In this document: one piece after another, positions 49,501-61,415 of the stretch
How the letters are laid out: each line of letters opens with the position of its first letter
How positions within the stretch are numbered: position 1 is the stretch's first letter
DNA from: Mucilaginibacter segetis
GTDB taxonomy: Bacteria > Bacteroidota > Bacteroidia > Sphingobacteriales > Sphingobacteriaceae
DNA: 64,000 nucleotides
Assembly (NCBI RefSeq): GCF_016522075.1
Contig: NZ_JAEHFW010000001.1
Span: forward strand, 806,001-870,000
Direction of reading: 5' to 3'
Notes under the pieces: model-generated
Seen by the model: the letters and a program-made list of their open reading frames with translations, nothing else
Told to the model about the DNA's origin: nothing
The model's database searches: none
Made by a program: the position numbers and the translations under genes

Positions 49501-49974
49501 TCCTTCCACACCAACGGATACGCCTATTAAGGTTTCACTGGTAATGGAATCTTTAACCACACCGGTAATATTCAACTTTTGAATAATCTTGTTGTTTTGT
49601 ACAGGCATTTGCGGCCGGGGGGTAATAAGCACGGTATGGCTTTTTATGGTATATTCAAATGGCTGATCAGCAAAGCATTGATCCAGAACTTTTTTCAGAT
49701 CCTGATCTTTTGCATTAACCGTTATAGGTTTTGCATTTTTAATGGTTGCATTGTTATACAAGAAATCATATTTGGTTTGTTTCCTTATTTGAGCGATCAC
49801 CTCTGTTAACGAGGCATTATTTGCCTTTACCGTTACTGTTTGCGAATACACTTCGGCCTTTATCTGAAAAAAGGTAACAACAAGTAAAAAGATCGTAAGT
49901 CTCATTTTTAGAAAAAAATTAGAATATACACAGGAATCCCTCCTGAAAAGTAATTCAGTAAATTTTTTATACAT
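46510..49974 (-). CDS. SusC-like TonB-dependent receptor with STN signalling domain
   Basis: A 1154-residue receptor. The ATG at 49974 (MYKKFTELLFRRDSC) is the usual start of this subfamily; a frame extension to 50088 is not needed. The order is: signal peptide to about KAEVYSQ, STN domain (SLTEVIAQIRKQTKYDFLYN, about 50-110), carboxypeptidase-regulatory-like domain (ITGVVKDSITSETLIGVSVG), TonB box (LDEVVVVGYGTRAKG), plug and barrel ending in Phe. The STN domain contacts the FecR protein encoded 110 bp upstream of the extended frame, so ligand uptake can switch on the sigma factor. Operon order is sigma, FecR, SusC, SusD, unknown secreted protein. Confidence 0.96.
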   Translation of the reverse strand: MYKKFTELLFRRDSCVYSNFFLKMRLTIFLLVVTFFQIKAEVYSQTVTVKANNASLTEVIAQIRKQTKYDFLYNNATIKNAKPITVNAKDQDLKKVLDQCFADQPFEYTIKSHTVLITPRPQMPVQNNKIIQKLNITGVVKDSITSETLIGVSVGVEGTNLGTVTDLNGVFHIEVPDASSVLTFSYIGYQTQKVPVNGRANIEVKLVKTDNKLDEVVVVGYGTRAKGAITGAISTVKSDVFENRPVNNSIEALQGAIPGLTITKASGQPGSSTYGFQVRGYSSINGNAPLVLIDGVPGNIGILSTINTNDIAEVTVLKDAAAAIYGARAADGVILVTTKRGGSKTGAPEVTYTGNFGVKTPTYLRQMQNTLQYAEFMDEGLRNVGINGFPQEVFDKIKANAAPDLDQGWNYGVTNYPGFYGYTDWNKVIYKNSTQQLHNIAVSGGGNNSNYLVSVGYNRDNGIVKFGDNKSDRYNIRLNYDFHLSDKISVQTRTNFDNLANVNPTLLGSALTNVTRQFPYQPVYNPLGEFYGYQGYEGPAQYLEQGGTSKDNLSRFATNVKIDYHVLPGLTLTGQTAFRFDYDNYSATNPTITRYNYAGGIQDIRNNPNSAYYSNNKLLNKLYQVYFDYNKGFGQDHKINLTGGASLEQTRNEGQSITGYNFVSNDIFTLNLADRTKAAYANFSGLINNQALGSYFGRLSYSYKNKYILDLTARADGSSKFAPEKRWSAVFPSAAFAYNLSEENFIKSMHTFDLLKLRVSYGKMGNQEIGNLGLYDYIPLISIGGTYPLGSPNAGLPGASASPASSNRTWETIENKNIGIDVSVLRSRLNFSFDYFNKTNNDMLVNIAVPATYGATPPSTNQGKLVTKGFETSVTWKDQVNDFRYSISLQLSDSKNNLVELKNTDSYGEGLVKTRQGYPIYSYFGYVYDGIIKTQEQLDAYKQLQGVPSRISLGDVMYKDVDGDGKLTAFGDKTKGLSGDMVYLGNLTPRYTFSSNINLGYKQFDLSVFLQGVGKRDVIYEGNISRPNTFYWPTLAYYYGKTWTPERPDAQYPRYLPGGLGYDDVAGYDYRASSLTLQNVAYLRFKVITLGYNLPVNIAKAIKMKSARIYLSGQDLFTISKGTLGGNFDPEDGYRNEGTYPFNKVYSLGLNVKF

Positions 49975-50198
49975 TTGGTAGTTAGGTTTAAATTTAAATC
50001 TGTTAGTTAGCTTTAAGTAATTACCTGATGCAGCCCTTCGGCTGATTAAACCAGGGACGGCTCCAACGTCCTTGGTTTTTGGTAACAAGATGGTAAGTTT
50101 TGTTTTTTGCTATAGTCCTCCCTTTTTATATGAATACTTTATTTTTTGTATGGATTAGGTTAAAAAATGTCTGGTCATTATTGCGGCACTGCGCAAAA

Positions 50199-51341
50199 TC
50201 AATTGGTTACTAAAATTTTTTTGTTGATGATGTTAAAATGAACTTTCCCTACCAGTTCAAGATTGGCAAATATTTCGGATAGGTTTGAGGAGCGTGAAAA
50301 CGTACCCCCAAATTTTTCATTTTTATTAATATGGCTATAAACTACATCCACATTATACCATCTGCTCAGCATTTTCATTATGCTGGTTATATCCTCGTTA
50401 TCAAATATAAAATAGCCGTTTTTCCATGAGATCACCTCATCAGTATTTACCTTGCTAATATGGATGTCCCCTTTCTTTAATGCGATATTTGCCTGTTGTC
50501 CGGGAGTTAATTTGCGGGTTTTGCCGGAAGTTAAATTCTCAACCAATACACTGCCCTGTACCAATGTAGTACTCATAGCATCATCATCTGCGTAAGCTTT
50601 TATATTAAAATGAGTGCCTAAAACTTGTATTTTCTGATTACCACTACTTACTACAAATGGCATATCCTTATTATGGGCTACTTCAAAATAAGCCTCCCCT
50701 GTTATTTCTACGTTACGTTTTGTGCCGGAAAATACTACCGGATAGGTAATGGAGGACGCCGCATTTAACCATACTTTTGTGCCATCCGAAAGGCTTAGCT
50801 GATATTGGCCGCCACGTGGTGTTGTCATGGTATTATAAGCCGGGGCGTTATCAGTATTTGGTGATGAATGACCTGATTTGGTGTAGGCTATACGCCCATC
50901 TGCCGTTTTGCTGATCTGCATGTTGTTTTGGTCCGCAAGTTTTCCATTTTTCGCATCAGTAAGCAGTATATGAGCGCCGTTAGCTAACGTTAATACTGCT
51001 TTATTACTTCCGGGGGCAACATCGTTTTTAACAACTTGTTGATCTTGCTTCTCCTGAGTTTTTTTTTCGCGGGAAAATAGAAACAAGCCGACAGACAGCA
51101 GAATTAATATAGATGCTGCAATAGAGACACGAGGCCAAACTGACCGGGGTTTAGAGGTTGGTGGTAATACCATTAAAGTTTGCCAAACTTCATCTTTCAG
51201 TTTTTCAAACTCTTCATCGTCAATTTTATGAGATGAAACCTGCCATTGTAAATACCAGTCTTCCAGTAATGAAAGTTCTTCCTCCGAAATGGTGCCGGTT
51301 TTATACTTACTCAATAAATCTTTAATGTCAATTTTTTGCAT
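50199..51341 (-). CDS. FecR-type anti-sigma factor
   Basis: A 380-residue protein with a cytoplasmic N-terminal anti-sigma part (LLSKYKTGTISEEELSLLEDW), one membrane span (about 94-112, SIAASILILLSVGLFLFS) and a periplasmic FecR domain (GGQYQLSLSDGTKVWLNAAS, VEITGEAYFEVAHNKDMPF, DUF4974-like C-terminus from about 310). It holds the ECF sigma factor until the STN-bearing SusC signals. The gene sits 65 bp after the sigma gene and is transcribed with it. Confidence 0.95.
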   Translation of the reverse strand: MQKIDIKDLLSKYKTGTISEEELSLLEDWYLQWQVSSHKIDDEEFEKLKDEVWQTLMVLPPTSKPRSVWPRVSIAASILILLSVGLFLFSREKKTQEKQDQQVVKNDVAPGSNKAVLTLANGAHILLTDAKNGKLADQNNMQISKTADGRIAYTKSGHSSPNTDNAPAYNTMTTPRGGQYQLSLSDGTKVWLNAASSITYPVVFSGTKRNVEITGEAYFEVAHNKDMPFVVSSGNQKIQVLGTHFNIKAYADDDAMSTTLVQGSVLVENLTSGKTRKLTPGQQANIALKKGDIHISKVNTDEVISWKNGYFIFDNEDITSIMKMLSRWYNVDVVYSHINKNEKFGGTFSRSSNLSEIFANLELVGKVHFNIINKKILVTN

Positions 51342-51406
51342 CAGTGTCTATATTGGCTATATATTAGTATAGACAGGCAAACCCAATGGGAGGGGGGTAA
51401 TTTTTT

Positions 51407-51994
51407 TTAAAAATTAAAAATCAAAAAAAAGGAAATAAGCGGTCCGAGTTTTACCCGCAATATTTTGAGTGCATTTTTTACATGGCTTCTTACTGATTGT
51501 TCTTTTAAATCCAATCTAACGGCAATTTCTTTATAGGTAAGATTCTGCTTGCGGCTAAGTTCAAAAACCTCTCTCATCTTGGCGGGTAAATTATGTATCT
51601 CACTTTCTATAAGGAATGTTAACTGGCGTTCCCTCAGCAAATGATCCGTAACGCACGTTTTGTTGCTAATTGTATCCGCTAAAGATAACTTTGCCCTGTC
51701 TTCAACTCTTTTATGCGCGATGATATTAATAACCCTGTTGCGGGTAGAAGTGTATAAATAGTTCGACAAATTGGTTTTAGGATCCAACCACCCACGCTTA
51801 CTCCATAAATGAGTAAATAGTTCTTGTACCAGGTCTTTTGCCTCGTCCTTATTCTTCAGGCGATTATATGCATGAATATATAACAACCCGAAATACCGAT
51901 CGTAAATCAGCGCAAAAGCGCCTTCATCACCGGACTTCAGTAAATCCAGTAATTCCAGGTCACTTAAAGAATCGCATGCGGTTATACTATTCAT
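51407..51994 (-). CDS. ECF RNA polymerase sigma factor (FecI/RagB-PUL type)
   Basis: A 195-residue sigma-70 family ECF factor. The ATG at 51994 is preferred over an in-frame TTG at 52009. Region 2 shows FALIYDRYFGLLYIHAYNRL and DEAKDLVQELFTHLW; region 4 shows REVFELSRKQNLTYKEIAVR and DLKEQSVRSHVKNALK. It should direct transcription of the downstream receptor operon when released from FecR. Its poly-A/T-rich 3' end overlaps a run of A near 51410, beside the sigma-FecR junction. Confidence 0.95.
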   Translation of the reverse strand: MNSITACDSLSDLELLDLLKSGDEGAFALIYDRYFGLLYIHAYNRLKNKDEAKDLVQELFTHLWSKRGWLDPKTNLSNYLYTSTRNRVINIIAHKRVEDRAKLSLADTISNKTCVTDHLLRERQLTFLIESEIHNLPAKMREVFELSRKQNLTYKEIAVRLDLKEQSVRSHVKNALKILRVKLGPLISFFLIFNF

Positions 51995-52208
51995 TATTAA
52001 ATGCAACAAGAATTCTGTTCACACGGAATCACTTCCATGGTAAACAGAATATCATTTATTATGTATATGATCCATATTCTTTTAAATATGATAATTTACG
52101 GGTTATCATATTTTATTTTCGGAATAGGGGAAAAGCATCAATGCTTATAAGTTTATAACGATTTGCAATTTTATATTTAATTGCCAAACAACCATCCCCA
52201 TCTGTACC

Positions 52209-52349
52209 ATGAAGTTTTCTTTATGCTGGAGCTTAAAGTATGTGATCAGCTTAATTTTACTGCAATTGATCCCCTTTCCGGGAAAGACAGAAGGTGTTCA
52301 CCTTATAGTTGATGCTGGGACATACAACAATCGCTTTAAAAGCTTGTAA
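52209..52349 (+). pseudogene. 46-codon signal-peptide ORF, possible remnant of a secreted protein gene
   Basis: The ATG at 52209 encodes a hydrophobic signal-like segment (YVISLILLQLIPFPGKTEG) followed by HLIVDAGTYNNRFKSL and then TAA at 52347. The tail resembles the first strand of exported Bacteroidota carbohydrate-active proteins, but nothing further follows. It is either the 5' stub of a deleted gene or a tiny exported peptide. Confidence 0.35.
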
Positions 52350-52381
52350 AAAAATAGTTATTTAAAAGGTTTATACTTTTG

Positions 52382-52543
52382 CTACAGTTCCTTTCTTAAA
52401 TTCATCATGCTATTTTCAATTTCTTCTCCACAACGCGGACATATATCTGCGCGGTAGCGACCTTGGAATGAAGGGCATTTGACGTCTGCATATATTGTGA
52501 AATAGTAGTCAGTTTTTGAACGTGGTAACGCAAATAATACCAT
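52382..52543 (-). CDS. 53-residue putative zinc-ribbon peptide
   Basis: ATG at 52543 to TAG at 52382. The C-terminal half reads YADVKCPSFQGRYRADICPR then CGEEIENSMMNLRKEL, with three Cys (one CPxC pair and one CPSF where a second pair would be expected). The coding frame stays open upstream to about 52607, just past the SRPBCC stop, with no ATG. It may be a degenerate zinc-ribbon remnant. No ribosome-binding site is clear. Confidence 0.3.
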   Translation of the reverse strand: MVLFALPRSKTDYYFTIYADVKCPSFQGRYRADICPRCGEEIENSMMNLRKEL

Positions 52544-52613
52544 CGAAAATATTGACCGAAATGTTGGGGTATGGGGTTGATTTGCTAATTGTAGCCATAT
52601 ATTTTCTTAAATA

Positions 52614-53048
52614 TTATTCCGGGCCACCTTTACCCCCGGTAAGCAACTTTACTAAGCTGTCTTTTAAATAATAAGCCCAGGCGCCCTCACAACCTTTATA
52701 GCAGGGCAGTTCGGGTACCAGCCCGATGTGTTCAAAGTTGATCCTTGTACCGGTGCCTTCCGGAACAAGATCAAAAATGATCTCCGTGTCTACCCATTCC
52801 TTTTTATTTTCCAGCCAATCTTTCCAGCAATCCGTCACCAGCCACCTTACTTTTTTGCCCGGTACCTGTTCGGTTACTCTTAACTCAATCCAGGTTTTAC
52901 CAAAGGTCACCTTAAAAACATCATCCACAGTAGCAGCGCTGCCAACAAAAACAGACGACCACCAAGCCGGCACGTTATTGATTTGTTCGTATACTTCATT
53001 TGGCGAATTGCCAACCGTGAAGGTTGTTTGATAGTCCTGATTTTTCAT
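52614..53048 (-). CDS. SRPBCC / AHSA1-like ligand-binding protein
   Basis: A 144-residue START/Bet v 1-fold protein. It begins with the family's typical FTVGNSPNEVYEQINNVPAW and has VRWLVTDCWKDWLENKKEWV and TRINFEHIGLVPELPC in the C-terminal half. SRPBCC proteins bind hydrophobic ligands or act as polyketide cyclases or Hsp90 co-chaperone-like factors. The function here is unassigned. It lies on the same strand as the degenerate SDR gene, 148 bp apart. Confidence 0.88.
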   Translation of the reverse strand: MKNQDYQTTFTVGNSPNEVYEQINNVPAWWSSVFVGSAATVDDVFKVTFGKTWIELRVTEQVPGKKVRWLVTDCWKDWLENKKEWVDTEIIFDLVPEGTGTRINFEHIGLVPELPCYKGCEGAWAYYLKDSLVKLLTGGKGGPE

Positions 53049-53196
53049 CGTGCTTATAAATTATTAGTTTGGGTTAAAAATTCTGCACCAAACCAACTGA
53101 GGAAAGTATAGTACTCGTTCTGTAATTTCTCATTTGCTGGTGATTTCTGGTTATTCAGATGATTTTCTTCTCCATTATAACCTGTGTTTTATTTTA

Positions 53197-53985
53197 TTAA
53201 ATGATCATTCCGGCTGTCAGGTTAAAATTTGTTCCGGTAATGGCCGAGCCTTCATCGGAGGCCACGAATATCGCAGCACCGGTAAGTTCTGCAAGGGTAG
53301 TCAGTTTTCTTCGATGGGTCATGCCTTCCATCACAGCGTGGAAATCCTGGAAGCTAATGCCATGGGCTTTGCCATGGATTTCCCAAACCTCATCGATCAG
53401 GGGAGTTTCGGGCATGCCGGTAGTATTAAAGCATACCGAGCGTATACCCATTTGTCCGTATTCAACGGATATGGAGCGGCAGAGTCCTTCAATTGCTGAC
53501 CATGCCGGAACCATGCCGCCTACAAAAGGCGGGCTGATACGGCTGGCATTTGGGGTATGCATCAGGATCACGCCCGAGCCTTGTTTGATCATCTCGCGAA
53601 GCGCCATACGTGAAGTGATGAAATGGGCTTTTGTGTAGATATTTATCGGCAGGGAAAAACTTTCCAGTGAAAGATCGGTAAGTGCGATACCCTGAATACC
53701 TTTTTGAGGAATACCGATCGTATTGAAAGAAATATCAATTTTTCCCTCTTTACCAATCAGGTCATGCATATGTTTTTCAACCGCCGCTTCTTCCAGTACG
53801 TCCAGAACGGCTGTTTCAACAAAACCACCGGCAGCCTTAATATCCTCGGCTATGGAAGCCAGTTTTTCCGGGGTGCGGCCTGCGATATAAACTTTTGCGC
53901 CTTGCCCGGCGTAGGCAATGGCAACTGCGCTACCCACTGCGCCGTCGCCATATATAACCGCGGTTTTATTTTCTAATCGTTTCAT
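53197..53985 (-). CDS. SDR-fold protein lacking the catalytic Tyr-x3-Lys
   Basis: A 262-residue short-chain dehydrogenase fold. The ATG at 53985 (MKRLENKTAVIYGDG) was chosen over an upstream TTG. The nucleotide motif is GDGAVGSAVA rather than TGxxxGxG, NNAG is replaced by FNTIG, and the YxxxK pair is replaced by Trp162 and Glu166 (PAWSAIEGL). The substitution makes classical hydride transfer unlikely, so it may bind NAD(P) as a sensor or act by another chemistry. The rest of the fold and the length are normal, so it is not decayed. Confidence 0.85.
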   Translation of the reverse strand: MKRLENKTAVIYGDGAVGSAVAIAYAGQGAKVYIAGRTPEKLASIAEDIKAAGGFVETAVLDVLEEAAVEKHMHDLIGKEGKIDISFNTIGIPQKGIQGIALTDLSLESFSLPINIYTKAHFITSRMALREMIKQGSGVILMHTPNASRISPPFVGGMVPAWSAIEGLCRSISVEYGQMGIRSVCFNTTGMPETPLIDEVWEIHGKAHGISFQDFHAVMEGMTHRRKLTTLAELTGAAIFVASDEGSAITGTNFNLTAGMII

Positions 53986-54366
53986 GAAGATCAAAAATAC
54001 TGTCTAAAACATACCCTTGTGAGTTGTAATATGGACAATATGACGGGTTAATATAGACGGATTAACCTGATCAAATAAGACTAATTATTAATTTGACCGC
54101 CAATGTATCCAGTTCACCAAATACTCAGCTAAAAACATCCAGGTTCAGGTAACGGGGAAAAAATAAACCTATCTGTTCAATATTGATATAGGAAAGAGTT
54201 AACTTTCATTTTGATAAAAATGCCAAGGTATTTGGCAAATACCACAAAATAGTAGGCCCGATAAACGCAGACAATTCATGCGTTCCAAGCTAAAAAAAAC
54301 ATGGTCCTTTCGCAGCTTTTCTTTAACAGGCCTCTTTAGCCCAATTCCACCCACTGCCCAATACGG
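53986..54366. other. 381-bp region between SDR-like and GH2 genes
   Basis: It contains the GH2 terminator (listed) and presumably the promoter of the SDR-like gene. No coding sequence seen. Confidence 0.45.
54216..54243 (-). terminator. terminator of the GH2 gene overlapping a palindrome
   Basis: Minus strand: TGCCAA pairs with TTGGCA (plus 54221-54226 with 54232-54237), followed by five T. An overlapping alternative palindrome, GGTATTT-GGC-AAATACC (plus 54227-54243), can form instead; the two pairings exclude each other. Confidence 0.6.
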
Positions 54367-58276
<3,910 letters not shown>

Positions 58277-59962
58277 ATGAAAAAGATCGCTATACTGGGC
58301 GGCGGCCCCAGTGCTTTATTTATGTTTAAACGCCTGCTTGAAAGCGGTCTGGATGAAATTTCTGTTGATATATACGAAAAGGGCAGTAAGCTGGGATGCG
58401 GAATGCCCTATAGCAAGGATGGGGCTGCCGATGAACATATTACCAATGTTTCGGGTAATGAAATTCCGGAATTGGTAAACGATGTAGCCGAATGGGTAAA
58501 GAGCGTATCAAAAGATACGCTGGATAAATATCATATTGATCCTAAGCGTTTTAACGACTATAAAGTACTACCGCGTTTACTGTTTGGCCAATACCTTTGC
58601 GAACAGTTTAGCCAATTGGTTAAACAGGCCAAAGCGCAAGGATTGGAAATAAATGTGCATTACCATACTGCGGTAATTGACATTATAGACCAGCCAGAGA
58701 AAGAACAGGTTAAGATTGTAACTGAAACGGGCGTGCAACACTATGATCGCGTAATTGTATGTACCGGGCACTTTTGGCCTAAAAAACAGGAAAGCCTTAC
58801 AGCGGGGTGGTTTGATTCGCCTTACCCGCCGGAGAAGATCTCTCTAAGAGCTAATTTCCCGGTCGCTATCCGTGGTGCATCACTAACAGCCATTGATGCC
58901 GTAAGAACATTGGCACGGCATAATGGTGAATTTACGAAGGATAGCAGCGGTAAATTGAGCTACCGGTTAAATACAGATAGTCCGCATTTTCGTTTAGTGT
59001 TGCATAGTCGTAATGGCTTGTTGCCAGCTGTGCGCTTTCATTTAGAAGACTCTCACCTGGGGAAGGAAACCGTATTAAGCCCGGAAATCATCCGGCAGCA
59101 GCGCGCTGCTAATGATGGTTTTTTGCCGTTGGATTTTGTTTTTGAACAGAACTTTAAAAAAGGCGTTGCAGAACATGATCCGGCAACTTATCAACAGATC
59201 AAAGACCTGAGTATGGAAGGTTTTGTAGACCAGGTAATGGCTAACCGGGAGGAGCGTGATCCTTTTGAACTCTTAAAGGCGGAATATGCCGAAGCGGAGA
59301 GATCTATAGAAAAACGGCAGTCGGTATATTGGAAAGAACAACTTGCCATCCTGAGCTTCGCGATGAATTACCCGGCCAAATATTTTTCTGCAGAAGACAG
59401 GTTACGGTTAGAAAAAACATTAATGCCACTCATATCAGTGGTAATTGCTTTCGTGCCTCAAAGCTCGGCCAAAACCCTGATGGCGCTGCATGATGCCGGT
59501 ATATTATCGCTTAAAGTAGTAGACCATGATGAGGAGCCGGAGCCTGATGAAAATGGCGGTGTGGATTATGCAGGAGTGCATTACCCTTTATTTGTAGATT
59601 CCATCGGACAGCCACATCTGGCGTTTGAAGATATTCCATTTCCGGGTTTACGCGAAGGCCATACCATAAGCCCCGCACGATTGCGTTTCCGCGACCCAAA
59701 AAATGGTCAGGAGTTGCTTGAACAGGGCAACAAACGTGTGCATCATCTGCAAAATAATTATTACCTCACCGTTCCGGGGCTGGCTATTAATGATCATTTT
59801 CAGGCGCTTGACAGCTATGAGGCATTAAATGACAGAATTTATATTATGGCGGTACCGTTCATAGGTGGTTATAATCCTGACTATTCCGGGTTAGATTTTT
59901 CCGAAGCGGCATCCAAATTAATACTGAACAGCCTGCTTGGCACGGGGATTGCAAATGGATAG
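58277..59962 (+). CDS. FAD/NAD(P)-binding protein, YdhS-like
   Basis: A 561-residue protein with the N-terminal FAD motif (AILGGGPSALFMFKRL) and an early segment GCGMPYSKDGAADEHITNVSG typical of the FAD-NAD(P)-binding (PF13454) family. A second nucleotide-binding part lies near residues 155-220 (VIVCTGHFWPKKQ, AIRGASLTAIDAVRTLARH). The substrate is unknown. It is followed after 21 bp by a four-helix protein gene of PA2169 type and then DUF1543, a set that recurs in stress contexts. Confidence 0.85.
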   Translation: MKKIAILGGGPSALFMFKRLLESGLDEISVDIYEKGSKLGCGMPYSKDGAADEHITNVSGNEIPELVNDVAEWVKSVSKDTLDKYHIDPKRFNDYKVLPRLLFGQYLCEQFSQLVKQAKAQGLEINVHYHTAVIDIIDQPEKEQVKIVTETGVQHYDRVIVCTGHFWPKKQESLTAGWFDSPYPPEKISLRANFPVAIRGASLTAIDAVRTLARHNGEFTKDSSGKLSYRLNTDSPHFRLVLHSRNGLLPAVRFHLEDSHLGKETVLSPEIIRQQRAANDGFLPLDFVFEQNFKKGVAEHDPATYQQIKDLSMEGFVDQVMANREERDPFELLKAEYAEAERSIEKRQSVYWKEQLAILSFAMNYPAKYFSAEDRLRLEKTLMPLISVVIAFVPQSSAKTLMALHDAGILSLKVVDHDEEPEPDENGGVDYAGVHYPLFVDSIGQPHLAFEDIPFPGLREGHTISPARLRFRDPKNGQELLEQGNKRVHHLQNNYYLTVPGLAINDHFQALDSYEALNDRIYIMAVPFIGGYNPDYSGLDFSEAASKLILNSLLGTGIANG

Positions 59963-59983
59963 TTACATCTAAAAAATAAACTT

Positions 59984-60439
59984 ATGAAAACGATAGAAAA
60001 ATCAATTGAAGTATTAAATGACCTGATCGAGATAAACAATGACCGCATAGCAGGTTTTGAAAAGGCTATTGCCGATATTAGAGATGAAAATGTTGATCTG
60101 AAAGAATTATTTCAGCAATACAGCGCGCAAAGTCGCCGTTTTAGCCAGGAATTAACGCAATTAGTTGCCAGCGAAGGTGGCGAAGCCGAAACCGGTAATA
60201 GTGCAGGTGGTACACTGCACCGCGCCTGGATAGATGTGAAATCCTTGTTCAGCAATAATGACCGGGCCAGCATCCTGAACGAAGCCGAACGCGGAGAGGA
60301 TGCCATTAAAAAAGCGTATAAGCAAGCTTTAAGCGAAGGTGAGTTGAGCGTAGATGCTACTACACGGGTAAGTACACAGGCACAGGAGATCAACGCCGCA
60401 CACGACCGTATTAAAGCGTTGCGTGATGCCGTAAAATAA
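59984..60439 (+). CDS. PA2169-family four-helix-bundle protein (DUF2383)
   Basis: A 151-residue, fully helical protein. The N-terminal IEVLNDLIEINNDRIAGFEK and later RAWIDVKSLFSNNDRASILN and NEAERGEDAIKKAYKQAL match the ferritin-like DUF2383 fold. No di-iron motif (ExxH pair) is visible, so metal binding is unlikely. Function is not established for the family; members are induced in stress or stationary phase. It belongs with the FAD/NAD(P)-binding gene and ends in a terminator. Confidence 0.88.
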   Translation: MKTIEKSIEVLNDLIEINNDRIAGFEKAIADIRDENVDLKELFQQYSAQSRRFSQELTQLVASEGGEAETGNSAGGTLHRAWIDVKSLFSNNDRASILNEAERGEDAIKKAYKQALSEGELSVDATTRVSTQAQEINAAHDRIKALRDAVK

Positions 60440-60456
60440 ATTATTTATTAAGAACG

Positions 60457-60487
60457 AGCCGCCTCAAAAGGGCGGCTTTCCTGTTTT
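60457..60487 (+). terminator. rho-independent terminator directly before the DUF1543 start codon
   Basis: AGCCGCC (60457-60463) pairs with GGCGGCT (60471-60477), then TTCCTGTTTT. The ATG of the next gene is at 60488, immediately after the T-rich tail. Confidence 0.75.
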
Positions 60488-61051
60488 ATGGAAGAACATT
60501 TTTTATTCATGATATTACTGGGCTCCAAAGCCCCGTCGCGGAATGTTGAGCAGCACGACTTTTTTTTTGGTATTGCCCGCAACCTAAAAGAACTCGTTCC
60601 GGCAATGCGGGCCTTTTGGCCCGAAGCCGGTAAGAGCTTGCACATTGACGGCTGGCGGAAAATAACAGCAGTTGAAGGTTACCGGATTAATATTATATCA
60701 AATACAGGGGAATACGCCGGCAAACGAGTATTCTTTATCAACCTTGGCGGTTATTGTTCAGGCAGGCTCGAAGAACAGCATTACACAATGTTGACCGTAC
60801 AGGATGACCGACTTTCAGCATTGTCAGCCTCCAAGCGAACCGAATTTTTCCGGACAGCTACTATCGCCAAAGTGAAGGGTGCAAACGCCCATATTGACGA
60901 AAAGTATGGTATTGATGTAGATGAAATTTATAGGGTAGACGAATTATTAAGTGAACAGGATAAGCAGGAGTGGCATATTTCCTTAAATCAGGAGCAGGGA
61001 ATACAGCCTGATGAAATACATCTCGGTTATCTTCAATTACATCAACTATAA
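60488..61051 (+). CDS. DUF1543 domain protein
   Basis: A 187-residue protein. LFMILLGSKAP, EQHDFFFGIA, LVPAMRAFWPEAG and VFFINLGGYCSGRLEEQH are the hallmarks of DUF1543, whose function is unknown. The ATG at 60488 is the natural start, since homologs begin two to four residues before LFMxLLG, yet a terminator hairpin ends right at it and leaves no room for a leader. It may be translated from read-through mRNA or started by an unseen internal promoter. Confidence 0.88.
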   Translation: MEEHFLFMILLGSKAPSRNVEQHDFFFGIARNLKELVPAMRAFWPEAGKSLHIDGWRKITAVEGYRINIISNTGEYAGKRVFFINLGGYCSGRLEEQHYTMLTVQDDRLSALSASKRTEFFRTATIAKVKGANAHIDEKYGIDVDEIYRVDELLSEQDKQEWHISLNQEQGIQPDEIHLGYLQLHQL

Positions 61052-61415
61052 GGGCATTATACTTCAATCTTAATTAAATTCATTTATTAAGAAGGGTTGT
61101 AACCTAAATGTTTAAACTGCCGAATGGTTACGACAATATGGGAGATATAGCCATATTGCTAAAACCTGAGTACTTTTTTATTATAAAGGCTCTTGACGGT
61201 TTTCAGTATGATCAGTTTATCTTTCAGCAGGAGTTTCTTATAGCAATTGCCTAAGGTGGTTCGCCTTATTTCGTCCGGTTAAGCATTCACCTGGCGTGCC
61301 TTGTCAAAACAAGTTTGAGTTCCGATTGCCGGTTGTGAATCTTTAAAAACCATGCATATTGCAAAGCTGCTTAAATTACACCCGATGGGTAATGTTAATC
61401 CTTTATTAACTAACA
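61052..61415. other. 364-bp region between DUF1543 and LytTR genes
   Basis: No gene is clear. A 48-codon frame at 61108-61254 (MFKLPNGYDNMGDIAILLKP) has reasonable composition but no recognised match, and may be a decayed ORF. No terminator of the LytTR gene is visible. Confidence 0.4.

Larger units (their letters stand above)
51995..52613. other. 619-bp region upstream of the sigma gene with only small doubtful ORFs
   Basis: It holds the sigma promoter, a 46-codon signal-peptide ORF and a 53-codon zinc-ribbon-like ORF (listed separately). No complete known gene is present, and the small ORFs look like remnants. Confidence 0.45.

Noticed and set aside
49975..50088. Extended N-terminus of the second SusC reading frame
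   Set aside because: The added 38 residues precede the standard MYKKFTELL start and would place the signal peptide far from the N-terminus.
61108..61254. 48-codon frame (MFKLPNGYDNMGDIAILLKP) between DUF1543 and LytTR genes
   Set aside because: Too short and unmatched to call a gene; mentioned in the intergenic entry only.
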